From Brevundimonas sp. AAP58 (lineage in GTDB: Bacteria > Pseudomonadota > Alphaproteobacteria > Caulobacterales > Caulobacteraceae), in NCBI RefSeq assembly GCF_001295975.1, contig NZ_LJHU01000002.1, positions 1-41,398 of the forward strand: a DNA stretch of 41,398 nucleotides, written 5' to 3'. A program made the translations under genes and the position numbers. The notes beneath the pieces are model-generated. The model was not told the DNA's origin. It saw nothing but the letters and a program-made list of their open reading frames with translations, and searched no databases. Shown here piece after piece: positions 29,589-38,041 of the stretch. The stretch's first letter is position 1; each line of letters opens with the position of its first letter.

Positions 29589-32258
29589 TCAGTACTGGAC
29601 GCGAACCCGAGCGCCGAATGTGCGCGGACGAGTAAAGAAGCGGGTGTTGTCGAACTGGGTGATGATGATCGCTGCCTCGTGGATCTCGTCCGTCAGGTTG
29701 TTGACGTAGGCCTCGAAGCGCAGTCGGCCATCGCCAGGAGGCGTCCAGCCGAAACCGGCGTCGAAGGTCCAGTAGCCATCGACGTGGTCGTCGAGACGGC
29801 GCCGAGGATTGTTGGGCTGCTGGAAGTCTTCGCCATTGAAGATGGTGGTGAAGAAGTCCGAGCGATATCCCGCCGAGATCACGTAGTCGAACTGCCCCAT
29901 GGTCTCGGTTGGGAAGGCTTGGGTGAAGTTCATGTTGAACTGCCACTCGGGCGTGCGGGGCAGCGTCTTGCCTTCGATCGACTGGAACACGGCCTCGGTC
30001 GGCGAGACGTCCGCTTGGAAGCGGAAGTCCTGGATCGGCTCAGCTTCGGTGACTTCCGCCTTCAGATACAGGAGGTTGAAGTCCAGCCCGATGTTCCAGG
30101 GAAGGTCGATGCCACCGTCGAACTGCGCGCCGTAGATGCGGGAGGATGCGGCGTTGTAGGAATAGGACACGACCAGGGCGAGCGACGAATCCGTCGGCAC
30201 GGGAACGTTTTGCGGCCCGCCCAGGAAGTCCACGATCTGGGCGACCGACAGAAGCGAGGTCAGGACCTGGTCTTCATAGTCGTTGTAGAACAGCGAGGCG
30301 TTCAGTCGCGCCCGCAGGTCGCCGACGTAGAACTCGTTCTTGGACCCCAGCTCGTAGAGCGTGACGGACTCGGCATCGTAGGTGGGAGCGAGGCCCGCAT
30401 TGCCGATGTTGTCGTTGAAGCCGCCAGACTTGTTGCCCGTCGAGATCAGGCCATAGATCAGGTTGTCCGGCGTGATGTCGTACTCGGCCCGGATGCGCCA
30501 GTCGACGAAGTCGATCTCGCTCTCGCCAACCTGCTGGAAGATCTGCCCGGCGAACGGAACGGCATAGGTGAGCCGACCGTCGGCGGCGCAGTTCCAGAAG
30601 TCTCCCGTTATGGTGTCGAGGCAAGCGGGGCGGTTCGGCGCTCCGCCCGGCACAGGTCCGTTGCGGAAGATGTCATCGACGTTGTCGCGCGCTCCGAACC
30701 GGCTCACGCCGTTGAAGTAGAAGTTGAGGATTTCCTGCTCCGAAATCGATCCGTTGCCGTCGGTGTCCGGATTGAAGATCGTGCGGTTCCGGCCGGCGAA
30801 CTCGAACCCTTCGGTGCCGACACGCACACCGCCGCAGCAGTTGAAGTCCCCGGCACCCAGGGCGAAACCGTAGCGCGCGGCGACGCCCCTACGGCTCTTC
30901 TCATCCTCGGTGTAACGCAGGCCAGCAGTGATCCGGAACCGATCGGTGACGCTGTAGGTCGTGTCGGCAAAGAGCGCATAGGACGAGGTGTCCACGTCGG
31001 GCATGTTGAACTCGACGCCCTGGAAGAACAGGCCCCGATCTCCGGTCGAGCCGAGGAAGGCGTACTGGTCTTCCTCGAAGTAGAAGGCACCGACGCTCCA
31101 GATCCATGGGCCTTCGTTATCGTAGAAACGCAGTTCGTGCGTCTTGGACTGGCTGTCCGTGATCGACTGGAACTGGGAGAAGTTGTCCAGGGTTTCCTGG
31201 ATGCCGCCCGGACCGGTCAGGTTCTGAAGCACGCCGGGATAGAAGGGCGAGAGCGGCGTGGCCGCCCGATAGTCATAAACGAGGTCTCGGTAGCTCGCCG
31301 TATACTCGATGTCGAACAGGTCGCCGTCATAGCGGATGTTGGCCCGGGCACCCCAGTGGCGGGTGTTCAGGTCTGGTGCCTGCGCGCGGGCGATGACTCG
31401 ACGCGGATCCTCGATGTCGTCCGGATCAATGCCATTGCCGAGCGGGTTGGCGTAGTTGGTGCCAGTGTAGCCCGTTCCGGTTTCGCGGATGTAGTCGGCA
31501 CCCAGCAGAATCGACAGGCGGCTGGTCGGCTCCCAGAGAAACTGGATTCGTCCGGCGTCATTGTTTTCGGCCTCTGCGACCCCGACGCCGGCCGGGCCGA
31601 CATCCTCGTAGTAGCTGTCATGTTCGAGGTGATAGCCAGCGATACGAACGGCAGCGGTTTCGCCTATGGGAATGTTGACCATCCCCTGGAAGGCGCGCTG
31701 CTGATAGTTGCCGATCTCGAACTCGGCTGCCGCATCCCAGATGTTGAGGCCGGGCTTCCAGGTGACGATGTTGACGGTGCCGGCTGTGGCGTTGCGTCCC
31801 CGCAGCGTGCCTTGCGGTCCGATGTTCACTTCGACCCGCTGAATGTCGAAGAAGGCCGAACCGATCCCGGCCGGACGCGGCAGATAGACACCATCGTAGT
31901 GGGTCGCTGCGGCGGGGTCGCCGAGCTCGGTGTTGTTGGAGGAGCCAACGCCCCGGATGTAGATTTCGATGTTGCCGCCGTTGTTGGCGACAGACAGGCC
32001 GGGCACGCGGCCTTCGAGGTCCGCGATATCCTGCACGCCGACGGCTCGCAAATCCTCTCCGGAAAGAGCGACGGCCGTACCTGCGTAGTTCTGTAGGCTT
32101 TGCTCGCGACGCTCCACCGTGACCACGATCTCTCCGAGATCGGTGGCGTCTTCGTCGTCCTGGGGAGCGGGCGGGGTCGCCGTCTGGGCTAGCGCCAGAC
32201 TGGGAACCGCCAGCATGAATGCCGCGCCGCACAACAGCGCCGTCTTGCGATAGGCCAT
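29589..32258 (-). CDS. TonB-dependent receptor of beta-glucan locus
   Basis: An 889-residue outer-membrane TBDT. It has a signal peptide (MAYRKTALLCGAAFMLAVPS, cleavage near ALAQ), a TonB-box-like ATDLGEIVVTVERREQSLQN, and a plug with VEVNIGPQGTLRGRNATAGTVNIV (about residues 127-150). The barrel ends in ARVRVQY. GGGAGGACGACCT precedes the start. The LacI-type palindrome is 57 bp upstream. It is predicted to import oligosaccharides released by the neighbouring GH16 and GH3 enzymes, by context; the ligand is not readable from sequence. Confidence 0.88.
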   Translation of the reverse strand: MAYRKTALLCGAAFMLAVPSLALAQTATPPAPQDDEDATDLGEIVVTVERREQSLQNYAGTAVALSGEDLRAVGVQDIADLEGRVPGLSVANNGGNIEIYIRGVGSSNNTELGDPAAATHYDGVYLPRPAGIGSAFFDIQRVEVNIGPQGTLRGRNATAGTVNIVTWKPGLNIWDAAAEFEIGNYQQRAFQGMVNIPIGETAAVRIAGYHLEHDSYYEDVGPAGVGVAEAENNDAGRIQFLWEPTSRLSILLGADYIRETGTGYTGTNYANPLGNGIDPDDIEDPRRVIARAQAPDLNTRHWGARANIRYDGDLFDIEYTASYRDLVYDYRAATPLSPFYPGVLQNLTGPGGIQETLDNFSQFQSITDSQSKTHELRFYDNEGPWIWSVGAFYFEEDQYAFLGSTGDRGLFFQGVEFNMPDVDTSSYALFADTTYSVTDRFRITAGLRYTEDEKSRRGVAARYGFALGAGDFNCCGGVRVGTEGFEFAGRNRTIFNPDTDGNGSISEQEILNFYFNGVSRFGARDNVDDIFRNGPVPGGAPNRPACLDTITGDFWNCAADGRLTYAVPFAGQIFQQVGESEIDFVDWRIRAEYDITPDNLIYGLISTGNKSGGFNDNIGNAGLAPTYDAESVTLYELGSKNEFYVGDLRARLNASLFYNDYEDQVLTSLLSVAQIVDFLGGPQNVPVPTDSSLALVVSYSYNAASSRIYGAQFDGGIDLPWNIGLDFNLLYLKAEVTEAEPIQDFRFQADVSPTEAVFQSIEGKTLPRTPEWQFNMNFTQAFPTETMGQFDYVISAGYRSDFFTTIFNGEDFQQPNNPRRRLDDHVDGYWTFDAGFGWTPPGDGRLRFEAYVNNLTDEIHEAAIIITQFDNTRFFTRPRTFGARVRVQY

Positions 32259-32315
32259 AGGTCGTCCTCCCGACGCGGATCGTTGATCTTCCGCTTGCCA
32301 TCAATGCGCCATTGT

Positions 32316-32331
32316 TTGACAACGTTGTCAA
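32316..32331. promoter_or_regulatory. LacI-type operator, copy 1
   Basis: TTGACAACGTTGTCAA is a perfect 16-bp palindrome centred on CG, as LacI-family operators are. It lies in the divergent region between the TBDT gene (57 bp away) and the lacI-type gene (108 bp away). An identical copy is at 35991-36006. The half-site begins with TTGACA, so it may also overlap a -35 box. Confidence 0.85.
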
Positions 32332-32439
32332 CATCGCTTTTCGACTGGCCGGACAGCGTAGACATGGTGCAACACCGTATCCGGCGAACGGGCGAATGGC
32401 GGAGCCCCGACTGCACGGCCCTGGCATGGAGAGGAGCGG

Positions 32440-33483
32440 ATGGCAAAGGTGACGATCCGCCATGTCGCGGAGGCCGCCGGGGTCGCGGTCAAGACCGTGT
32501 CTCGCGTCATGAACGACGAGCCAAACGTCACGCGCGATGTTCGGGAACGGGTCATGCGTGCGGTCGAGGCGCTGGGTTATGTGCCGAGCATGGCCGCGCG
32601 ACGCATGGGCGGGCGGCGATCCTATCTGCTGGTGGCGCTCAATGACCGGGAGAACACGATCAACAACTGGCGGAGCGGTCGCGGGAACGACTGGATCGAC
32701 CAGATGCTGCATGGTGCCATGCTGGCCTGTGAGGCGCAGGGGTACCGGCTCTTGTTCGAGCTTGTATCCGCCGAGGCGAAGGACCTGGATCGCCGAGTGA
32801 TGGCGATCCTGTCGGCCCTGCAGCCCGATGGGATCATCCTGACGCCCCCTCACTCGCAGAACCTCGCGCTTGTCGAGATGCTGGGCCGGCGAAATCTTCC
32901 TGTGGTTCGGATGGGCGTCCGGGCGGAAGGCGTGGCCTATGGCGTGTACATGAATGACCGCGCCGCCGCCGAGAAGGCCGTGGAGCACCTGCTGGAGTTG
33001 GGGCATCAGCGGATTGGCTTCATCGAGGGCAGCCCCAGGTTCGAGGCCAGCCGTCAGCGGTTGGAAGGCTACAAGTCCGCCCTGACCCGTTCCGGCCATG
33101 CGATCGACGACGCCTTGATCGTCCCTGGCGATTTCACGTTTGAGAGCGGCGTCGTGGCGGCCGAGCGACTGTTGGCGCTGTCACCTCCACCCACCGCGAT
33201 CCTGGCCAGCAATGACGAGATGGCCTTGGCAACGCTCCACGTCGCGTCGCGGCTGGGGCTGCGCGTGCCGGAACTCTCCCTCGTCAGCTTCGACGATACG
33301 CCAGGGGTGCGCCTGAGCGTGCCCGGGCTGACCAGTATTCGCCAACCCATCTCGGAAATGGCGGGCAGGGCCGCCGAACTCCTGATCGAGGCGAGCCGGA
33401 CGGGTGAGCATGCGCCTCACGACGAAGAACTGCCCTTCAGACTGGAGGTCCGGGGTTCGACCGCCCCGAGGGTTCAGGGCTGA
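32440..33483 (+). CDS. LacI-family transcriptional regulator
   Basis: A 347-residue repressor-type protein. Its N-terminal HTH and hinge (residues 1-60) read VTIRHVAEAAGVAVKTVSRV then YVPSMAARRM. A periplasmic-binding-like sugar domain follows, with HLLELGHQRIGFIEGSP and LVSFDDTPGVRLSVPGLTSI. GAGAGGAGCGG precedes the ATG. It is divergent from the TBDT gene and its last 10 bp overlap the 3' end of the converging GH3 gene. It probably represses the locus by binding the two identical palindromes and is released by a glucan breakdown sugar; the ligand is inferred. Confidence 0.92.
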   Translation: MAKVTIRHVAEAAGVAVKTVSRVMNDEPNVTRDVRERVMRAVEALGYVPSMAARRMGGRRSYLLVALNDRENTINNWRSGRGNDWIDQMLHGAMLACEAQGYRLLFELVSAEAKDLDRRVMAILSALQPDGIILTPPHSQNLALVEMLGRRNLPVVRMGVRAEGVAYGVYMNDRAAAEKAVEHLLELGHQRIGFIEGSPRFEASRQRLEGYKSALTRSGHAIDDALIVPGDFTFESGVVAAERLLALSPPPTAILASNDEMALATLHVASRLGLRVPELSLVSFDDTPGVRLSVPGLTSIRQPISEMAGRAAELLIEASRTGEHAPHDEELPFRLEVRGSTAPRVQG

Positions 33484-35948
33484 TCAGAGGCGCAGGTCGA
33501 GCCATTCGCCGGCGACAGCCGGATATCCTCGATCGATACGGTTGCCTCAGCCTGCGCGGTGAGGATCCAGACGCGATCCACCCCCGTCAGTCCGCCGACG
33601 CCTCCGGCGAAACAGTTCAGGGGGGCCCTGAAGGTCGACCATCCGCTGGCGTCGGCCAGAGGCAAGACACCGTTGCCGAGGCCGACCGTCAAATCGTCCG
33701 ACGAGCCGGCGTCGACGCGATACCGGAACGACAGAGCCAGCCCCTCGTAATCCTGCCTTCCGAAATCGACCGCAGGTCCGGTGACGATGGCCTGGCCTGG
33801 GCCGCCAAAGGTGATCCGACGTGCCGACTCCTGGCCCTCGCCATCCACCGGGGTGACGGTGACACGATTGCGGGGACTGACACCTCGGGCACCATCGGCG
33901 ATGCGGGCCTCGCCACCATCATCGCGCACCACGAGCGACCATGGCGTGACAAAGCGCCCATCTGCGAAGAAGCGTGTCGTGCCAGCCTGAAACCCTTCCT
34001 GGACCTCCGCCAGCAGGGGCGTCTGGATCGCATCTGCATAGGTCAGGCCGAAGCCGTAGGCGAACTGTGGATCGTAGTCTACGGCTCCCCGGTTCTGGGG
34101 TGGCTGATCGGGTCGGCGCGGCCAGCTGAACGACAGGCTTCCGCGAAAGTCATGACGCGGCCGTCCGTCGGCCCCGGCGACAATCACATCCGCAATGCCT
34201 CCACCCTCGGATCCTGGCAACCAGGCTGCGACGAAGGCATCGGAAGCATTGATCTCGGGGTTAACATAGAGCGGCCTGCCGGACAGGAAAACCGAGACCG
34301 TCGGGATGCCTTCGGCGCGGAAGCGGCGAAGCATCGCCAGCGGACCCTGCGGTCTGAAGTCGAGGTCGGAAAGGTCGCCCTGGAATTCAGCGTAGGGTTC
34401 CTCTCCAAACACGACGATCGCCACATCGGGACGCTGTTCGAACATCCCGTTAGGGCTGAGCTCGGCGGTCCCCCCGCTAGCCGTGACCGCCTCTCTCAGG
34501 CCTTCCCAGATGGATTGCGCGTTGGGGAAATCGGCGCGGGTATTGCCGGTTCCTTGCCAGGTGATGGTCCAGCCTCCCGCCGCCTGACCGATGTCGTCGG
34601 CCACGCCCGCGACGCCGACGCGCGCTCCGGGTTGAATCGGCAGGATGCTGTTGTTGTTCTTGAGCAGGACCAGAGACTGCCGCACGGCTTCGCGGGCCAG
34701 CGCGCGATGGTCTGGAGACCCAAGCACCTCCAGCCTGCCCTCGACGGGTCGAGCTTGCTCGAACACTCCCGCCTTGACCTTGACCAGCAGGATCCGGCGT
34801 ACGGCCTCATCCAGCCGTGCCAGCGGGATCTCTCCCGATCGAACCTGAGACAAGGTGTTCTCGTAGAGTGGCCGCCAGCTGTCCGGTGCCATGAACATAT
34901 CGATCCCGGCATTGAACGCGGCGGGACAGCTCTCGTTGGTGCAGCCCGGGATCTGGCCATGGGCGTTCCAGTCGCCGACCACGAAGCCGTCAAAGCCGAG
35001 CGGCCCGCGCAAGACGTCTGTCAGAAGGTCGGCGTTGGCTGTGTGCTTGACGCCGTTCCAGCTCGAGAAGCTGGCCATGATGGTCAGAATGCCCGCGTTG
35101 ATGGCGGGGGGATAGCCAGCGGCGTGGATGTCGATCAGTTCGCGTTCGCTGATCCGGGCGTCGCCTTGATCCGTGCCGTTCTCCGTGCCGCCATCGGCGA
35201 GGTAATGCTTGGCGGAACCCGCGATCCGCCCGGGAGCCAACTGTCCCGCCCCCAGGGCACCTTGCAGGCCCAGGGTCATTCGGCCGGCATATGCGGCCGT
35301 GACTTCCGGGTCCTCGGAGTAGCCCTCATAGGTTCGGCCCCATCGGTCATCTCGGGGCACGGCCACGGTCGGACCAAACGTCCAGTCGGCACCGGTCGCG
35401 GCGACCTCCAGAGCCGTCGCCTGACCAATGCGTTCGATCAGGTCCGGATTGCGCGCCGCACCCAGGCCAATGTTGTGAGGAAACAGGGTCGCGCCGACGA
35501 CATTGTTATGGCCATGAACCGCGTCGATGCCAAACAGCAGCGGTACCCTCGCACCTGGCCTTGCCGCGGCGGCGGCGCGGAACTGGCGCGCCAGATCGAC
35601 CCAGGCCTGCGCGGGAGCCCTCTCATCGCCTCCAGGAGCCGAGTTGCCGCCAGCGAGAATGGATCCCAGGGGGTAGGTCGCGAGATCCTCTGGCGTGATC
35701 GATCCGATATCGGCCTGGATGACCTGCCCGACCTTCTCCTCCAGGGTCAGGCGCGAGAGAAGGGCCTCGACGAAGGCCATGCTTTCGGCATCTGTCATGA
35801 CCGCCGGGCTAGCGGCCCTGGGCCAGTTCGCGAGGTCAACCGTAGCGCTCTCTTGCGCCGAAGCGATTTGCGGGGCCAGCAGGCTGATCGTGAACAGGGC
35901 GGTCGCCGTGCGCCGCTGCCAGGTTCGGGGTGCGGTCGATTTGACCAT
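33474..35948 (-). CDS. GH3 beta-glucosidase / exo-beta-glucanase, exported
   Basis: An 824-residue glycoside hydrolase family 3 enzyme with a signal peptide ending near IASAQ (residue 32). The N-terminal barrel shows FGIDAVHGHNNVVGATLFPH, EVAATGADWTFGPTVAVPRD, KHYLADGG (Lys247-His248) and the nucleophile Asp326 in GFVVGDWN. The alpha/beta sandwich follows, then a C-terminal beta-rich, ExoP-like domain (about 660-820) ending in ISPANG-like low-complexity sequence. It releases glucose from the non-reducing ends of beta-glucan oligomers. GGGAGAACGCC precedes the start. It is divergent from the GH16 gene with a palindromic operator between them. The bond preference (1,3, 1,4 or 1,6) is not readable. 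Confidence 0.9.
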   Translation of the reverse strand: MVKSTAPRTWQRRTATALFTISLLAPQIASAQESATVDLANWPRAASPAVMTDAESMAFVEALLSRLTLEEKVGQVIQADIGSITPEDLATYPLGSILAGGNSAPGGDERAPAQAWVDLARQFRAAAAARPGARVPLLFGIDAVHGHNNVVGATLFPHNIGLGAARNPDLIERIGQATALEVAATGADWTFGPTVAVPRDDRWGRTYEGYSEDPEVTAAYAGRMTLGLQGALGAGQLAPGRIAGSAKHYLADGGTENGTDQGDARISERELIDIHAAGYPPAINAGILTIMASFSSWNGVKHTANADLLTDVLRGPLGFDGFVVGDWNAHGQIPGCTNESCPAAFNAGIDMFMAPDSWRPLYENTLSQVRSGEIPLARLDEAVRRILLVKVKAGVFEQARPVEGRLEVLGSPDHRALAREAVRQSLVLLKNNNSILPIQPGARVGVAGVADDIGQAAGGWTITWQGTGNTRADFPNAQSIWEGLREAVTASGGTAELSPNGMFEQRPDVAIVVFGEEPYAEFQGDLSDLDFRPQGPLAMLRRFRAEGIPTVSVFLSGRPLYVNPEINASDAFVAAWLPGSEGGGIADVIVAGADGRPRHDFRGSLSFSWPRRPDQPPQNRGAVDYDPQFAYGFGLTYADAIQTPLLAEVQEGFQAGTTRFFADGRFVTPWSLVVRDDGGEARIADGARGVSPRNRVTVTPVDGEGQESARRITFGGPGQAIVTGPAVDFGRQDYEGLALSFRYRVDAGSSDDLTVGLGNGVLPLADASGWSTFRAPLNCFAGGVGGLTGVDRVWILTAQAEATVSIEDIRLSPANGSTCASDQP

Positions 35949-35990
35949 CGGCGTTCTCCCTCAGTGCGTCTCGCCAAGAGGTGTCTGTTA

Positions 35991-36006
35991 TTGACAACGT
36001 TGTCAA
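35991..36006. promoter_or_regulatory. LacI-type operator, copy 2
   Basis: An identical TTGACAACGTTGTCAA palindrome, 42 bp from the GH3 start and 46 bp from the GH16 start. It therefore can act on both divergent genes. See copy 1 at 32316-32331. Confidence 0.85.
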
Positions 36007-36052
36007 ATCTGGATGCCTTTGCGGTTCTCTCGCGAAGGTGATGGAGGCCGGG

Positions 36053-36886
36053 ATGAGCAAATTGGTGTGGCCTGTGGCGATCGCGGTCGCGTGGGTCCTG
36101 TGCATAGGTTCCGCGTCCGCTCAGGACGATATGCTCGACGGTTACCGTCTGGTCTGGAACGACGAGTTCAACGTCGACGGTCTGCCCGATCCGACACGCT
36201 GGACTTATGACGTCGAGCGCAACCGGGACGGCTGGTACAATAACGAGCTTCAGTATTACGCCGCCGATCGGCCCGAGAACGCCAGGGTCGAAAATGGCTA
36301 TCTGATCATCGAGGCGCGCCGAGAGCGCCTCGATCCGGCGGTCTTCAGCGACTGGGGTGGTCAGGACTACACGTCGGCTCGTCTCATTTCGCGCGGGCGG
36401 GGCGAGTGGACCTACGGCTTCTATGAGGTGCGCGCCAAAGTGCCGTGCGGCCGAGGCACGTGGCCGGCGATCTGGTTGCTGCCTGTCGCGTCGGCGGAAT
36501 GGCCTGCAGGCGGCGAGATCGACATTATGGAGCATGTCGGACATGCCCGGGGCGAGATTCACGGCACCGTACATACGACCCGCTACAATCACACCCAGGG
36601 CACAGAACGCGGGGGACGCAGGCGGGTCCGCGACGCCTGTGACGCCTTTCACCGCTACCAGGTCCTGTGGACGCCAGAGGGCATCAACTTCGGTGTGGAC
36701 GATGTCGGCTACTATCGCTTTCGAAACGACGGTCGAAACGACCCCGCCACCTGGCCGTTCGATTCGCCATTCTACATGATCCTGAATCTGGCTGTCGGCG
36801 GCGACTGGGGGGGTGCCGAGGGTGTTGACGAACGTGCGTTTCCGCAAAGATTGGAGATTGACTACGTGAGGGTCTTCTCACGCTGA
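36053..36886 (+). CDS. GH16 endo-beta-glucanase (laminarinase-like), secreted
   Basis: A 277-residue family 16 hydrolase. A signal peptide (MSKLVWPVAIAVAWVLCIGS, cut near ASAQ) precedes one catalytic jelly roll. The GH16 start LVWNDEFNVDGLPD and NGYLIIEAR are conserved. The catalytic motif is GGEIDIMEHVG: Glu155 is the nucleophile, Asp157 assists and Glu160 is the acid/base. Its E-x-D-x-x-E form with an extra Met is typical of beta-1,3-glucanases. GGAGG five bases before the ATG at 36053 favours this start over the one at 36041. It likely cuts laminarin-type beta-1,3-glucan for the GH3 enzyme; lichenan and other beta-glucans are alternatives. Confidence 0.9.
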   Translation: MSKLVWPVAIAVAWVLCIGSASAQDDMLDGYRLVWNDEFNVDGLPDPTRWTYDVERNRDGWYNNELQYYAADRPENARVENGYLIIEARRERLDPAVFSDWGGQDYTSARLISRGRGEWTYGFYEVRAKVPCGRGTWPAIWLLPVASAEWPAGGEIDIMEHVGHARGEIHGTVHTTRYNHTQGTERGGRRRVRDACDAFHRYQVLWTPEGINFGVDDVGYYRFRNDGRNDPATWPFDSPFYMILNLAVGGDWGGAEGVDERAFPQRLEIDYVRVFSR

Positions 36887-37169
36887 GCAAGGGGTGCGGC
36901 TGAACTCCAAAATCGTCCGACGAGGAAGCTCTCCGAGTACTTCCCTGTTCTCAGGGATCGCGGCTGGTCACAGGAAAGGGACCCGTCTCGCGCGCGGCAG
37001 CGACGAAGCCGGCATATTGGCTGGGTCAGGGGCGGACGAGCGACCGCAGATACCGCAAGTGTGTCTTCTGTTTCGGGCAAGTTGCTGTAACGACGGAGTA
37101 TTTCGCTATGGGCAGGGCCCATTGATGTGAGGCTCGCGATCTGATCGAGGCTCTTGAGGTGCTTGGATC
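36887..37169. other. Non-coding gap, no gene recognised
   Basis: A 283-bp stretch between the GH16 gene and the IS5-family remnant. I see no credible gene. It holds a small hairpin, CCCTG-TTCT-CAGGG (36943-36956). The flanking sequence resembles degenerate intergenic repeats often seen near mobile DNA, but I cannot name it. Confidence 0.4.
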
Positions 37170-37622
37170 ATGAGTGACCTGTTTTCGCTGACGACGAGCA
37201 CATGGCTCGGGTGGAAGCCTGTTTCCCGAAGAGCCGCGGCAGGCCCAGGGTCGATGATCGCCGCGTCCTGAGCGGGATCATCCTTGTCAATCGCAACAGC
37301 CTTCGCTGGCGCGACGCGCCGGCGGCCTACGGTCGTCACAAGACGCTCTACAAGGGCTGGAAGCGGTGGAGCGAGGCGGGCGTCTTTTTTCCGGATGATG
37401 GAGGCCCTGCAGGCCAAGAGCCTCACGCCCTGCATCCCTTGCCGCAAATCCAGAACCGATCCCGTCCGCCCCCGGCAAGCGCCGCTACAAACGCCGTAAC
37501 CGGATCGAGATTATGTTCAGTCGGCTCAAAGACTGGCGATGCGTAGCAACACGGTACGACCAATGGCGACCGCCTTCCTGTCCGCCGTCGCCCTCGTAGC
37601 TACCGTTCTTTTCTGGCTGTGA
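37170..37622 (+). pseudogene. IS5-family (IS427-like) transposase remnant, internal deletion and frameshifts
   Basis: A broken DDE transposase. The start ATGAGTGACCTGTTTTCGCTGACG should read MSDLFWLTDEQMARLEPF-like but shifts frame within the first 15 codons. The middle frame then reads MARVEACFPKSRGRPRVDDR and VNRNSLRW, a typical IS5-family N-terminus. After GVFF it jumps to a downstream segment, ALQAKSLTPCIPCRKSR, in another frame, so the central catalytic DDE region is deleted. The end reads RRYKRRNRIEIMFSRLKDW, then shifts once more to finish LVATVLFWL with a stop at 37620-37622. No terminal inverted repeats could be matched with certainty. It is inactive. Confidence 0.8.
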
Positions 37623-38041
37623 GTCCTGACCCCAAGTTGTCAGTCCCGATTTGGCCATGCCAGCGAGGCTGGGGCCCGGACAGGGACCGGCAATCAGTCT
37701 GAGGTGACAGGGCCGGCTGGCTGCATTGCGTCTGATGCAGGTGTGTTGCAAATGGACGCGATGACGCAATCAAGATACAAAGAGTATATTATGTAGTTCT
37801 AGTGCATCAATTGCGCTCATGTAATAGAATATGTCGTGTCTAAATCGTGACGTAAATCCATAAATACAATAACACGAGTGATGGCAGTCTATCTGTCTTG
37901 GTGGGGCCTGGATAATGTCTCTGTTGGAACGGCGTCGGCTCTTTCGGCGCCGGGGAGGCTTGGTTCGGTCAAGGGGATCCCGCGGCGCTCTGTGCTGGGG
38001 GTCGTCGGGCCGGGGTCTCGCAAGAACAGGATCGACTCCGA
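37623..38041. other. AT-rich upstream region of a large TBDT gene
   Basis: A 419-bp region with no convincing gene. About 37765-37905 is AT-rich compared with the rest of the window, with stretches such as CATGTAATAGAATATG and AAATCCATAAATACAATAAC. It probably holds the promoter of the TBDT gene at 38042; no specific operator is recognised and no LacI palindrome occurs here. The abrupt base change next to the IS remnant suggests a junction or acquired segment. Confidence 0.45.

Noticed and set aside
29679..32096. Long open frame (805 codons) on the plus strand opposite the glucan-locus TBDT gene
   Set aside because: Same reason: Val/Arg/Gly-rich antisense shadow with no recognisable fold; the minus-strand TBDT has full domain structure.
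34152..36041. Long open frame (629 codons) on the plus strand across the GH3 gene
   Set aside because: Antisense to a complete GH3 enzyme, and no domain is recognisable.
37765..37905. Possible origin, attachment site or small RNA in the AT-rich stretch
   Set aside because: No repeats, DnaA boxes, tRNA end or stable hairpin were recognised; a promoter region is enough to explain it.
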